Of a DNA stretch of 64,000 nt, positions 8,765-16,919 are shown in pieces; positions within the stretch are counted from its first letter, which is position 1; the number at the start of each line of letters is the position of its first letter. The notes beneath the pieces are model-generated. The model was not told the DNA's origin. It saw only the letters and a list, made by a program, of their open reading frames with translations, and ran no database searches. A program made the translations under genes and the position numbers. The stretch is taken from positions 620,001 through 684,000 of the forward strand of contig NZ_CP147505.1 of assembly GCF_037201915.1 (NCBI RefSeq), read 5' to 3'. Source of the stretch: Haloplanus sp. CK5-1 (GTDB lineage: Archaea > Halobacteriota > Halobacteria > Halobacteriales > Haloferacaceae).

Positions 8765-8855
8765 CGCGGTGGCGCGCCAGCGCGTCGGTCACGTCCGTCT
8801 CGGTCCGGTCGTAGCGGTCGGCACGAACGAAGAGGTCGGCCCAAGTCGAGGTCAC
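8754..8855 (-). CDS. Very small conserved-looking protein upstream of the PIN-like gene
   Basis: A GTG at 8855 gives 33 residues beginning MTSTWADLFVRADRYDRTETD and ending ARHRDGE. The composition (Trp, Tyr, Asp/Arg-rich) looks like real protein rather than a shadow. The start chosen here avoids a longer upstream extension of unnatural sequence. It overlaps the start of the PIN-like gene, suggesting translational coupling. It might be a partner or antitoxin-like peptide; that is speculative. Confidence 0.45.
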   Translation of the reverse strand: MTSTWADLFVRADRYDRTETDVTDALARHRDGE

Positions 8856-9017
8856 GGGAGACGCTGGGTCCCCCCCGATAAAGAGGGTTGGCCTCGTCGG
8901 TCCGAGTGTGCCCCGAGAGCGAGCGACGGCGATTCGGCGCGCATCCAACGGGACCGCCGACTCATCGGATCGACGGATACCGGCTCACACACCCCGTCGC
9001 TGCCGAGGTCTTCGTAG

Positions 9018-9026
9018 CAGCATATA
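9018..9026 (+). promoter_or_regulatory. Probable TATA box for comB/PHP operon
   Basis: The motif CATATAGT sits about 45 bases upstream of the GTG at 9071, within an AT-rich patch that contrasts with the GC-rich surroundings. Spacing allows a leader of roughly 20 bases. Confidence 0.4.
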
Positions 9027-9070
9027 GTCCTCTTAGTCACACTCATGTGCGCATCCGCCGTGGCACGTGT

Positions 9071-9811
9071 GTGAGTCTACTCGCAGACGGGACGGCGGAG
9101 TCGCTCCCTATCGACCGCCTGATTCCAGCAAGGGCACAGATTCCCGACGATCCGAACCCGGGTAACTACGTCGTCGTCGACGTGGCGCAGTTCTCGACGA
9201 CGGTCCCCGAACTGTTCGCCAACGGCGCTACGTACGTCCATATCACCGAAACGCGTGGCGACGAACCGGCATTCAAAGCGGACCACCCGCGGGCGAAGAT
9301 CGGCGGTGGCTCCGGTCCGAACTACCGGGGTGAACCGGGCTACGACTTCTTCAATTCGCCGAGTTTCGTCCAAGACGTCGACGTTGCGGGCCGTCCGACG
9401 GCGATGACGTCCACGAACGGCGGCAACGCCGTCACCGATCTTCGGTTGGCTGGGGACGGCGACGTCGAAATCTACGTCGGTGGACTGACCAACGGCGTCG
9501 CGGTGGCCGATCACCTCCGCGAACGGGACGGGGAGACGTACTTCGTCGCCGCCGGGTCCAACGGGAAACCGTCGCCGGAGGACGTCGCCGGCGCGCTGTT
9601 CATCGCGCGACATCTGCTCGACGATCCGCCGACCGACCGCGAACTGGCGGTCTATCACGAGATGGTCGCGTTCTCGAAGGGTCCGAAGTACGAACGGCGG
9701 CCCCGGATCAAGCGCACCGATCTCTACGAGTACGCACTAAACGTCGACAGCCGGGATATCGTGCCGAAACTCGACGGGCAGAAACTGTACGATGTCGCCG
9801 GTGACGCGTGA
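9071..9811 (+). CDS. comB: 2-phosphosulfolactate phosphatase-like protein (ComB family)
   Basis: With the GTG at 9071 the product is 246 residues, the usual ComB length. Family segments are VVVDVAQFSTTVPELFANGA, MTSTNGGNAVTDL (the TNG loop) and VGGLTNGVAVADHL, followed by AGSNGKPSPEDVAGALF. ComB hydrolyses phosphosulfolactate in coenzyme M synthesis. Haloarchaea do not make methane, and no comA, comC or comDE is visible here, so the true substrate is open: sulfolactate formation or another phospho-acid. Its stop overlaps the ATG of the PHP gene, and the pair converges on an ECF-type transporter operon. Confidence 0.85.
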   Translation: MSLLADGTAESLPIDRLIPARAQIPDDPNPGNYVVVDVAQFSTTVPELFANGATYVHITETRGDEPAFKADHPRAKIGGGSGPNYRGEPGYDFFNSPSFVQDVDVAGRPTAMTSTNGGNAVTDLRLAGDGDVEIYVGGLTNGVAVADHLRERDGETYFVAAGSNGKPSPEDVAGALFIARHLLDDPPTDRELAVYHEMVAFSKGPKYERRPRIKRTDLYEYALNVDSRDIVPKLDGQKLYDVAGDA

Positions 9812-10581
9812 TGCGGGCGGACGTCCACACGCATACGACCTTCTCCGACGGGTCCGAGTTGTCGGCGATGATCGGGGCAGCCTCGGACGCCGGCCTCGAC
9901 GCTCTGGGCCTGACCGACCACTGCATCGTGACCGACGACGCGTTCGGTCGCCGGGCACAGTACGACCTCGTCGAGACGTACGAGCGGCGGCGCGAGGTCA
10001 TCGAGGCGACCCGAGAGCGGGTCGACCTGACGCTGTACGACGCCGCGGAGGTGTGTTACGTCGAGAGCGAGACCGACGCGACCGAGGCGTTCCTCGAAAC
10101 CGCCGGCTTCGACTACACCATCGGCAGCGTCCACTTCGCCGACGCGTACGACTACACCAGCGATGTCCCGTACGTCGGCGAGAGCGACGAGTTCCGTCGG
10201 GCCGCGGTCGAACGCTACTACGACGCCGTCGTCGGGCTGGTCGAATCGGAACTGTTCGACGTGCTCGGCCATCTCGACCTGCCCGAACGACTGGAGACGC
10301 TGCGTGGCCACTCACACAGGGAGGACTACGAACGCGTCGCCGCGGCGCTGGCCGACTCGCGGACCGTCCCGGAACTCAACGCCGGGCGGATCAACCGGAC
10401 GCTAGGTCGCCCACATCCCGATCCGTCGATGTTCGACCCGTTCGACGACCGCGGTGTCGGGTTCGTCCTCGGAAGCGACAGCCACCGACCCGACGAACTG
10501 ACCGACCGCGTCCCGGTGCTCCGGGAACTCGTCGCCGAGGCGGATATCGAACCCCTCGGAATCGACGACCTGCTTGGGTAG
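9811..10581 (+). CDS. PHP-domain phosphoesterase (histidinol-phosphatase-like)
   Basis: A 256-residue PHP domain. The metal ligands are visible as DVHTHTTFSDG at the N-terminus, LTDHC near residue 33, IGSVHF near 109, LGHLDLPE near 152 and GSDSHRP near 223. The family includes HisK-type histidinol phosphatases and other phosphoesterases. The ATGA overlap with comB makes a shared pathway likely, and no his gene is nearby, so I would not call it hisK. It may dephosphorylate the substrate or product of the comB partner. Confidence 0.85.
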   Translation: MRADVHTHTTFSDGSELSAMIGAASDAGLDALGLTDHCIVTDDAFGRRAQYDLVETYERRREVIEATRERVDLTLYDAAEVCYVESETDATEAFLETAGFDYTIGSVHFADAYDYTSDVPYVGESDEFRRAAVERYYDAVVGLVESELFDVLGHLDLPERLETLRGHSHREDYERVAAALADSRTVPELNAGRINRTLGRPHPDPSMFDPFDDRGVGFVLGSDSHRPDELTDRVPVLRELVAEADIEPLGIDDLLG

Positions 10582-10621
10582 CGATCGGCGTCCACGTTCC
10601 GAACGGGAACCGCGACGGAAG

Positions 10622-11461
10622 TTACAGAAATACCGCGACGACGACGACGAACAGCAGCGACACCAACATGAACGTCACGTCGCGTGGCTGGATTTCGAGG
10701 TCGCCCAGCCTGAGTTCTCGGCTGGCTTCGTCGCCCAGAGAGTGGGAGAACCCCTTGGTTTCCATCGCCTCGACGGTGACTCTAGAGCGTTTGGCGACGT
10801 TGAACGCCATCGGATAGAAGGCTTTGATCGAGAGCTTCAGCAGATACAGGTAGTATCGCCACCGAAACGGACCGCGGTTCTCGGGAGCCTCGTTTCGGAG
10901 CCGCAACGAGTTGACCAAGTCGTGGTACTCCTCGAGTAGGACCGGCATCATCCGGTAGCCATACGCGATCGCGAAGGTGAACGGCCGAGGAACACCGAGG
11001 CTCAACAGTCCCTTGGCGAGTTTCTTCGGACTCATCGCCGAGAACGCCGCTAGACTCACGACCGAGATGACGGTCAGTTTCATGGTAAACGGGAGGAGTG
11101 CGACGCTGTTGTCGACGACCGCGCCCCGGAGCCCCCCAGTTCCCCCTTGCCACCAGTAGACGACGGAACTGAGGATGACGATGAATCCGATGTTCGAGAG
11201 GCTCCCCCAGATCAGGAGCACGAGGAGGTAGACGCTGGTCTGTGAGAGGTACGCCAGCGTCAGCGACGCAACCAGCATCGCGAACAGCGGTTCGGGTTCG
11301 TAGAAGAACCAAGGGACGATGACGAAGATCGCAGACCAGACGATCACGACACGTGGGTCGAACTTGTTTAGCAACGCCCCCTCGTTGTCGTAGGCCGTCC
11401 GCATGAGGTCGACCTTGATATCGGCGATCGTAATGTTCCGGAGCGCGTCGAGATACCCCAT
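10622..11461 (-). CDS. ECF-type transporter transmembrane component T
   Basis: The ATG at 11461 overlaps the stop of the ATPase gene, giving 279 residues. It has several hydrophobic helices (for example WSAIFVIVPWFFY, VYLLVLLIWGSL and the C-terminal VTFMLVSLLFVVVVAVFL). A cytoplasmic helical region, GYRMMPVLLEEYHDLVNSLRLRNEA, matches the coupling helices of EcfT/CbiQ. It links the S component to the ATPase. It is the last gene of the minus-strand operon S - A - T. Longer upstream starts lie inside the ATPase gene and are rejected. Confidence 0.85.
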   Translation of the reverse strand: MGYLDALRNITIADIKVDLMRTAYDNEGALLNKFDPRVVIVWSAIFVIVPWFFYEPEPLFAMLVASLTLAYLSQTSVYLLVLLIWGSLSNIGFIVILSSVVYWWQGGTGGLRGAVVDNSVALLPFTMKLTVISVVSLAAFSAMSPKKLAKGLLSLGVPRPFTFAIAYGYRMMPVLLEEYHDLVNSLRLRNEAPENRGPFRWRYYLYLLKLSIKAFYPMAFNVAKRSRVTVEAMETKGFSHSLGDEASRELRLGDLEIQPRDVTFMLVSLLFVVVVAVFL

Positions 11462-13170
11462 CACTGGACCTCCCGTCTCGGCAGCCGTTCGAGGTGTTCC
11501 GATGTCGATAGCGAGGGCGGGTCGATCCCGAGCCGTTCGCTGAGTTCGACGACTTGCGGTGGTCGGAGGTGGGCCCGTTCCAGGAGGTCGGGCCGACCGA
11601 ATATCGACTGTGGCGTTTCGTCGGCCAGGATTCCGTCGGGGCCGAGGACGATCACTCGATCCGCCCACTCGGCTACCAGCTTGAGGTCGTGTGTGGCGAC
11701 GACGACCGTCTCCGTGCGGGACTCCGATCGCGAGAGCATCCGTGTCACCTCGCGGCGGCTCTGGAGGTCGAGGCTCCCGGTTGGTTCGTCGAGCAGTACG
11801 ATGGTCGGGTCGGTCGCCAGACCGATCGCCAGCGACGCACGCCGCTGTTGGCCGATACTCAGGAGTCGGCCATCTCGGTCGGCGATGTCTTCGAGGTCGA
11901 GGAATTCGATGACGTCGTCGACCCGCTCGTCGACGTTCGGAGCGTTCCTGTTTTCCAAGTAGTACGCGACGTCGTCCCGGACCGTTTCCTCGACGAACAT
12001 CTCCTCGGGATTCTGGTGGATGTACACCGTCTCCTCGGCCAGTTCCTCGGGGAGCGTGTCGTTCGTATCGTTGCCGAGAACGGTGACAGCTCCCTCGTCC
12101 GGCGATTCGAGGCCGGTAAGCAACCGGAGCAGCGTGGATTTCCCGGCACCGTTGGCTCCGACGAGGGCAACCCTGTTACCGGCGTACAGGTTCAAATCGA
12201 ACCCGTCGAGAACCGTCTTTCGGCCCTCGCGAAGCGTCGGATAGCCGTGGGTCACGTCGCGGACGCTAATAAGGGTCTCAGTGGTGCCGCTACCGTCCAG
12301 CGTTACCGTGTGATCCTTTTCGGGGACGGCCGTCGGAAAGGCATCGGCGGCCTGTTCGACCGTCACCGGATACCGACCGTTCGGCAAGGTTCCGTCCTCC
12401 TCCGACAGTTGCCGGGCGATTTGGGTGACCTGTGGCGGGTGGATGTTCGCGTCGAGCAGTTCCTCGACCCGGTTCAGTCCGATGTCGACCGGGTCGGTCC
12501 ACGCCACGTCGCCGTCGGCGACCATGACAAGTCGGTCACAGTAGTCGGCGATGAACTCCGTGTGGTGTTCGATCACTATCACGCCGACGTCGGTGTTCCG
12601 CTGGATATCGCGAAGCTGTTCGTAGGTTCGTCGGGCGTTGTGAGGATCGAGTTGGGCCGCCGGCTCGTCGACGATGATGATGTTCGGGTCCATCGATAGC
12701 ACGCCAGCGAGGGCGACCAGATGTTGTTGGCCGCCGCTGAGTTCCCAGATGAACCGATCGGCGGCGTCGTCGAGTCCCACCGCTTCGAGTGCATCCATCG
12801 CACGGGTCCGGTAGTCTACCACCCCGTGATTTTTCGGCGCGAACGCCACGTCGTCGCGGACGATCGGCTGGACGAGTTGGTTCTCGAAGTCCTGAAACAC
12901 GTAGCCGACCGTCCGGGAGAGAGCCGAGACGTCGCTCTCGGTCGTGACGGTGTCCCCAACTGTGACCGTCCCCTCGAACGTCCCGTCGAAAAAATGGGGT
13001 ACCAGTCCGTTGAACGCCTTGCACAGCGTCGTTTTGCCGCTCCCGTTGGCACCGATGATCGCGGTGAACTCCTCGGAATCGATCTCGACGTTCGCGTTCC
13101 GTAACACTGGGTCGTCGCTGCCCGGGTACCGGAACGTCAGGTCGTCGACAGTGATTGTCGTTGAAGTCAT
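11461..13170 (-). CDS. ECF-type transporter ATPase with two fused ABC domains
   Basis: A 569-residue tandem ATPase. Domain 1 has Walker A GANGSGKTT, Q-loop QDFENQLVQP, signature WELSGGQQ and Walker B IIIVDEP. Domain 2 (about residues 300-540) has GANGAGKST, HQNPEEMFVE, LLSIGQQRR and TIVLLDEP. Both sites therefore look active. In many ECF systems the two ATPases are separate genes (EcfA1/EcfA2); here they are one chain. It powers vitamin or metal uptake with the T protein and a substrate-binding S protein. The stop-start overlap with the T gene supports co-translation. Confidence 0.93.
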   Translation of the reverse strand: MTSTTITVDDLTFRYPGSDDPVLRNANVEIDSEEFTAIIGANGSGKTTLCKAFNGLVPHFFDGTFEGTVTVGDTVTTESDVSALSRTVGYVFQDFENQLVQPIVRDDVAFAPKNHGVVDYRTRAMDALEAVGLDDAADRFIWELSGGQQHLVALAGVLSMDPNIIIVDEPAAQLDPHNARRTYEQLRDIQRNTDVGVIVIEHHTEFIADYCDRLVMVADGDVAWTDPVDIGLNRVEELLDANIHPPQVTQIARQLSEEDGTLPNGRYPVTVEQAADAFPTAVPEKDHTVTLDGSGTTETLISVRDVTHGYPTLREGRKTVLDGFDLNLYAGNRVALVGANGAGKSTLLRLLTGLESPDEGAVTVLGNDTNDTLPEELAEETVYIHQNPEEMFVEETVRDDVAYYLENRNAPNVDERVDDVIEFLDLEDIADRDGRLLSIGQQRRASLAIGLATDPTIVLLDEPTGSLDLQSRREVTRMLSRSESRTETVVVATHDLKLVAEWADRVIVLGPDGILADETPQSIFGRPDLLERAHLRPPQVVELSERLGIDPPSLSTSEHLERLPRREVQ

Positions 13171-13198
13171 TGAACTTCAAAAAAGTGAAACGGAGTGA

Positions 13199-14053
13199 TT
13201 ACGCGGTGTCCTGCTGGCGGTAGTACACCACGCCGTAGGCGACGATTGCGGCGGCGACGATCGGCACTGCGAAGAACACCTGCCCGTACGATTCGACGAA
13301 CTGCGGTTCGAAGACGAGGAACGCCCCACTGGTCTCGCTGAAGGCCTCGAAGACGAACGCGATGGGAGTCAGGACGACCCATGCGAGAAGCCCCTTGTAC
13401 GTATCACGGTTGATCCGCTTGCCGCTCGGGTGACCGTCGACCGGTTCCATCCCGAGCAGCGGTTCGATCTTCCCGCGCATCCGCGGATAGAAGTACATCA
13501 TCGGAAGCGCGCCGAAGATGATCCCCGCGATGATGACCTGTGTGGTTGCACCCGCGATTTCGACGGCCCAGATCGTCTCCGGGAGCCACTCGATAGCCTC
13601 CAGTGACTCGACCCCGACGTAGAACTTCCCGACGTCGATGAACTGCGCCGCGAGTTCCTCCAGTCCCTTGGCGACCACCGCAAGCACCGCGAGCCACGTC
13701 ACGTCCTCCGGGTCGGAGATCATCGTCGTCGCGATGTACAGCGAAACCGTGATCATGAGGAGGCTCTCGACGGCCCCGAACGCACTGAAATCGCCGATCA
13801 GGATCTCACCGAAGACGATACCACCGACCGGGACGGCCAGACAGGCCCAGAAGGATCGGAAGAGGAAGACGAGCGTGTACGAAATGAAGAGGAACGGCCC
13901 GAGTTCGAGTTCCAACCCGCCGAGCGAGAACGACGGGAGCAGTTCCGCGAACATCATCTGCAACCCGTGGAGGGACATGACGAGTATGAACACCATCATA
14001 TCCTGGTTATCGAAACTGAACAACCCCTCCTCCTGTTGGTTTAGTATCGACAT
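13199..14053 (-). CDS. Multi-spanning membrane protein, probable substrate-binding S component
   Basis: A 284-residue protein with about seven hydrophobic segments, first in the operon upstream of the ECF ATPase and T genes. Its position makes it the likely S component. It is larger than the usual 170-220 residues, with an extra C-terminal pair of helices (WVVLTPIAFVFEAF and VFFAVPIVAAAIVAYG). No biotin, thiamine, riboflavin or cobalt S-protein signature could be recognised, so the substrate is unknown. Convergence with comB/PHP raises the possibility of a phospho- or sulfo-compound or a vitamin precursor. Confidence 0.65.
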   Translation of the reverse strand: MSILNQQEEGLFSFDNQDMMVFILVMSLHGLQMMFAELLPSFSLGGLELELGPFLFISYTLVFLFRSFWACLAVPVGGIVFGEILIGDFSAFGAVESLLMITVSLYIATTMISDPEDVTWLAVLAVVAKGLEELAAQFIDVGKFYVGVESLEAIEWLPETIWAVEIAGATTQVIIAGIIFGALPMMYFYPRMRGKIEPLLGMEPVDGHPSGKRINRDTYKGLLAWVVLTPIAFVFEAFSETSGAFLVFEPQFVESYGQVFFAVPIVAAAIVAYGVVYYRQQDTA

Positions 14054-14711
14054 CCGAATACTGCTGGTCGGCAGTGTTCAAATACTGTTTATAATTTTGA
14101 TATTTCCCGGTATGCTCCGATACTGCTCTCTCAATACCATCTAGAACAACCTCCGTAAACAGTATATCCGCTGTCTCTCGGTCGCTCCGACATCGCTCTC
14201 CGAATCAGTGTCTATCCGATTTACGAGAGATACGACGGTTCCCGTTGGTTTTCGAACGATCCAGACCGCGTCGAGCCTCCGACCGCGGTAACGGGGAGAC
14301 ATCCCCACGCAGTCCGGTGGACACACGGGCCTCTCGGTACAATCGTTCTTCGTCGACGTGTCGGCGACCTCACCGATGTCTGACGTATATTTAAGTTGGG
14401 GGGACGGCAATCGTCCGACCGGGCGCGCACACCGGCTTCAGTTCCCATCCTCCCCACCCGCGCGCCCGGCACACCCCACTGGCACCTCGGTGCTCGGTGC
14501 CGTTCCCCCACGGCACCGTCTTCGACGACGCCGTCCCGGAGGTCACTCCACGCTCCCGGGCCCGGGCACCGAGTTCGGGGTGGCGATTCGAACCTCTCCC
14601 GTTTTCATTCGCCGTTCGGTCCTGTCACGGGACTGACTGGTAGCTGGCGACGCGACGAGGCCGGCCACACCGGAGAAGGTGGCTTCCTCTTCCGCCCCGA
14701 AGCCAACTCGA
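14054..14711 (+). other. Intergenic stretch without a convincing gene
   Basis: About 660 bases between the ECF operon and the ACR3 remnant. The left end holds the ECF promoter. A second AT-rich motif, TATATTTAAG, lies near 14385-14395 on the plus strand and could drive a transcript, followed by a GC-rich segment with short repeats (GGTGCTCGGTGCCG) that could fold. Reading frames here have Arg/Pro/Ser-rich shadow composition. I see no tRNA, RNase P or SRP RNA signature. Confidence 0.4.
14088..14098 (-). promoter_or_regulatory. Probable TATA box for the ECF operon
   Basis: On the minus strand the patch reads AAATTATAAA, about 35-40 bases upstream of the S-component start. This allows a short leader. 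The AT-rich patch is striking in this GC-rich genome. Confidence 0.5.
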
Positions 14712-15345
14712 ATGGAGGCCAAGCACCGGTTACGGCGACACCAAGTCGCCCTGTACGCCGTCGCTCTGATCCGTCCGGCGTCGGCCTCGACCGCCGAACG
14801 GGTCGTCGACCCCGTGTTGGCGACGCTCCTCACGTCACCTTCCTCGACGTCCCCTTCGTCCGGTTTCGCCGCGCGTTCACCGACGGGCGGTTCGTGGCCG
14901 CGGCACTCGGGACGAACTTCCTCGTCGTTCCCGTCGTCGCTTGGACGCTCACGCGGGCGCTCTCACCCGATCCGGTCGTGGTCGCCGGTGCGTTGCTCGT
15001 TCTCCTGACGCCGTGTATCGGCTACGTGATCACCTTCACGCATCTCGCGGGCGGCGACGCCGAACGACTCACGGCGACGACGCCGGCCCTGATGCTCGCG
15101 CAACTCCTCGCGTTGCCCGCGTACCTGTGGCTCTTCGTCGGCCCCGCCGTCGCGGCCGTCGTCGACGCCGGGCCGTTCGTCGAGACGTTCCTGACGCTCG
15201 TCGCCCTCCCGCTGACGCTCGCGCTCCCACCAGGGTACGAACTCGTTCCCATCGTCGTCACCCAGACGCTCGTCGAACTGGTCGGCATGGTCGTACTCAC
15301 GACCGCCGTCCCGACGTGGCTCCCTCCGGCCGTCCGCGCGTTCAT
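14712..15345 (+). pseudogene. ACR3-family arsenite exporter remnant with frameshift and internal deletion
   Basis: From the ATG at 14712 the frame reads MEAKHRLRRHQVALYAVALI...VVDPVLATLL. One lost base near 14830 then moves it to another frame continuing VTFLDVPFVRFRRAF and LLTPCIGYVITFTHLAGGDAE, which is strongly ACR3-like. After VETFLTLVALPL the sequence jumps straight to ALPPGYELVPIVVTQTLVELVGMVV, so roughly 100 residues, several membrane helices, are missing. The part after helix 1 is also short. No proper stop follows. ACR3 normally exports arsenite; this copy cannot. No ars genes are nearby. Confidence 0.75.
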
Positions 15346-15695
15346 CCGGAGTGGTGCGGGGCGGCTGACCTCCTACTCCGACGAGTCGGTCGACGCTCAC
15401 TTCGTGGTGCGGCCGCCACCCCGCCGCGTCGGGGCGTCGTCCGGACCGTTTTTAGTCCTCGGATTCCTACACCGAGGGGAATGGACGGTGAAGTCGCTCG
15501 GTCGCCCGAATCAATCTACCCCGACGAGTCGAACCTCCTCGCACTCCGACCGAGGTTCGATCGGAACTGGCTCGACTCGCCGTCCGGGGACACCGCGGTG
15601 TCCCACGATTCGGGGACTCACCGCACCGACTACCTCTCGAAACGCCCCGTACTCGGGACAGGCTTACACCTGCACGCTCGGAATTCGACCTTGCC
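15346..15695 (+). other. Leader region of the HalX regulator gene
   Basis: It holds the fading tail of the ACR3 remnant and a T-rich patch, GTTTTTAG, near 15450 that may be a promoter. An open frame of 72 codons from the ATG at 15481 to 15699 overlaps the regulator's ATG. Its sequence (MDGEVARSPESIYPDESNLL and onward) has ordinary composition but no recognisable family, so it may be a small leader ORF or chance. Confidence 0.3.
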
Positions 15696-16274
15696 ATGAC
15701 CGACTCGCCGGACGATCGACCGACGGTCCTCGTCGTCGACGACGAACGCGACCTCACCGATCTGTACGAGGTGTGGCTGTCCGACGACTACCACGTCCGC
15801 ACGGCCTACGGCGGCGAGGAGGCCCTCGCCGCACACGACGACGCGGTCGACGTCGTCCTGCTGGATCGGCGGATGCCCGACCTGTCCGGCGACGAGGTCC
15901 TGGAGCGACTCCGCGACCAGGGGTCCGACTGTCAGGTCGTCATGGTGACGGCAGTCGACCCGGATTTCGACATCCTCGAGATGGGGTTCGACGGTTACGT
16001 CACCAAACCCGTCGACCGTGATCAACTGCAAAGCGTCGTCGAGCGGATGCTCACGCGCCGCGAGTACGACGCGCAACTCCAGTCATACTACCGACTCGTC
16101 GCACAGCGTGCTGCGCTCGTGGCCGAGAAGGACGCCGGCGAACTCGCCTCGAACCCCGAGTTCGCCGATCTGGAGGCCCGGATCGCCGATCTGAAAGCGG
16201 AGACGGACCTCGCCGTGAGCGACTTCGACGAGACGGACTTCGACGCCGCGTTTCGGGATCTGGACGACTCCTGA
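15696..16274 (+). CDS. Response regulator with HalX output domain
   Basis: A 192-residue protein. Residues 8-115 form a receiver: VLVVDDERD acidic pocket, Asp57 in LLDRRMPD, Thr in VMVTAVD and the conserved Lys in VTKPVD. Residues 118-185 form the HalX domain (LTRREYDAQLQSYYRLVAQRAALVAEKDAGEL), a helical domain largely confined to haloarchaea. The receiver is complete, so phosphorylation is likely; the output of HalX is not known. It converges with the truncated KaiC-like gene, ending 25 bases away, and is close to the LOV sensor gene at 16920. Confidence 0.93.
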   Translation: MTDSPDDRPTVLVVDDERDLTDLYEVWLSDDYHVRTAYGGEEALAAHDDAVDVVLLDRRMPDLSGDEVLERLRDQGSDCQVVMVTAVDPDFDILEMGFDGYVTKPVDRDQLQSVVERMLTRREYDAQLQSYYRLVAQRAALVAEKDAGELASNPEFADLEARIADLKAETDLAVSDFDETDFDAAFRDLDDS

Positions 16275-16299
16275 TCGTCACCCCGCGCTCCGTGGCTCG

Positions 16300-16773
16300 C
16301 TACTCTTCGCCCGAGTCGCCCCATCGCTCGACCACCTCCGGCGTTCCGGACAGCACGCCGTGCAACCGCGTCAGCGGATCGACGACCACGCGATCCGGTT
16401 CGACCTCGCGAACCCGCCGACTGATCTCCTCGGTGAGCGGTTCGCGTTCGACCTCGGCGGCCGAGAACACCTCGTACGACTGGTCTTCGGTGAACACCTC
16501 CGCGGTCGGGCGCAGATCTAGAAACGCCATCGACTCGACGTCGAACCCGAGCGACGTGGCGTTCGACTTGAGGTCGTCCAGATCCTCCTCGAGGTTGGTG
16601 AACAGGACCGTCTCGTCCGCGGCTACCCCCGCCTCCAGGAAGTGTAGCGTGAGAATCGTCTTCCCGACGCCGGGCGACCCGTCGACCATGTATCCACGGC
16701 GCTTGAGGAGGCCACCGCCGAGAACCCCGTCCAACCCCTCGATACCGGTCGAGACACGCTCCGGTGACGACAT
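16300..16773 (-). CDS. KaiC/RAD55-type ATPase with large internal deletion
   Basis: A 157-residue protein from the ATG at 16773. Residues 1-135 are the first half of a KaiC domain: STGIEGLDGVLGGGL, Walker A DGSPGVGKTI, the NLEED glutamates and DRVVVDP. The chain then passes directly to LHGVLSGTPEVVERWGDSGEE. That tail matches the very end of the intact two-domain protein at 25316-26782 (LRGILTGTPTWNDDGD). About 310 residues, including all of domain 2, appear to have been deleted in frame. It may still bind ATP but should not form a normal KaiC ring. It is divergent from the LOV sensor gene. Confidence 0.8.
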   Translation of the reverse strand: MSSPERVSTGIEGLDGVLGGGLLKRRGYMVDGSPGVGKTILTLHFLEAGVAADETVLFTNLEEDLDDLKSNATSLGFDVESMAFLDLRPTAEVFTEDQSYEVFSAAEVEREPLTEEISRRVREVEPDRVVVDPLTRLHGVLSGTPEVVERWGDSGEE

Positions 16774-16888
16774 GCCGTCCGTTACTGGTCGTGACGAGTT
16801 ATAACCCGAACCCAACCGCGACGACGAGACGTCGCGTCCGGTGTGGCCGACACGCCACGCCCTCCGATCCATCGACTGCCTCCGGTGT

Positions 16889-16896
16889 TTTATATT
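16889..16896 (+). promoter_or_regulatory. TATA box of the LOV sensor gene
   Basis: TTTATATT lies 24-31 bases upstream of the ATG at 16920. This spacing predicts a leaderless transcript, common in haloarchaea. Confidence 0.55.
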
Positions 16897-16919
16897 CGCC
16901 CGCCCTACACCAACGTGGT

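Noticed and set aside
14385-14650. Possible structured RNA (RNase P or SRP RNA)
   Set aside because: A TATA-like box is present, but none of the conserved motifs of these RNAs could be found.
14396-16021. 541-codon plus-strand ORF as one gene
   Set aside because: Only the middle is ACR3-like; the rest is intergenic DNA and a shadow of the HalX regulator.
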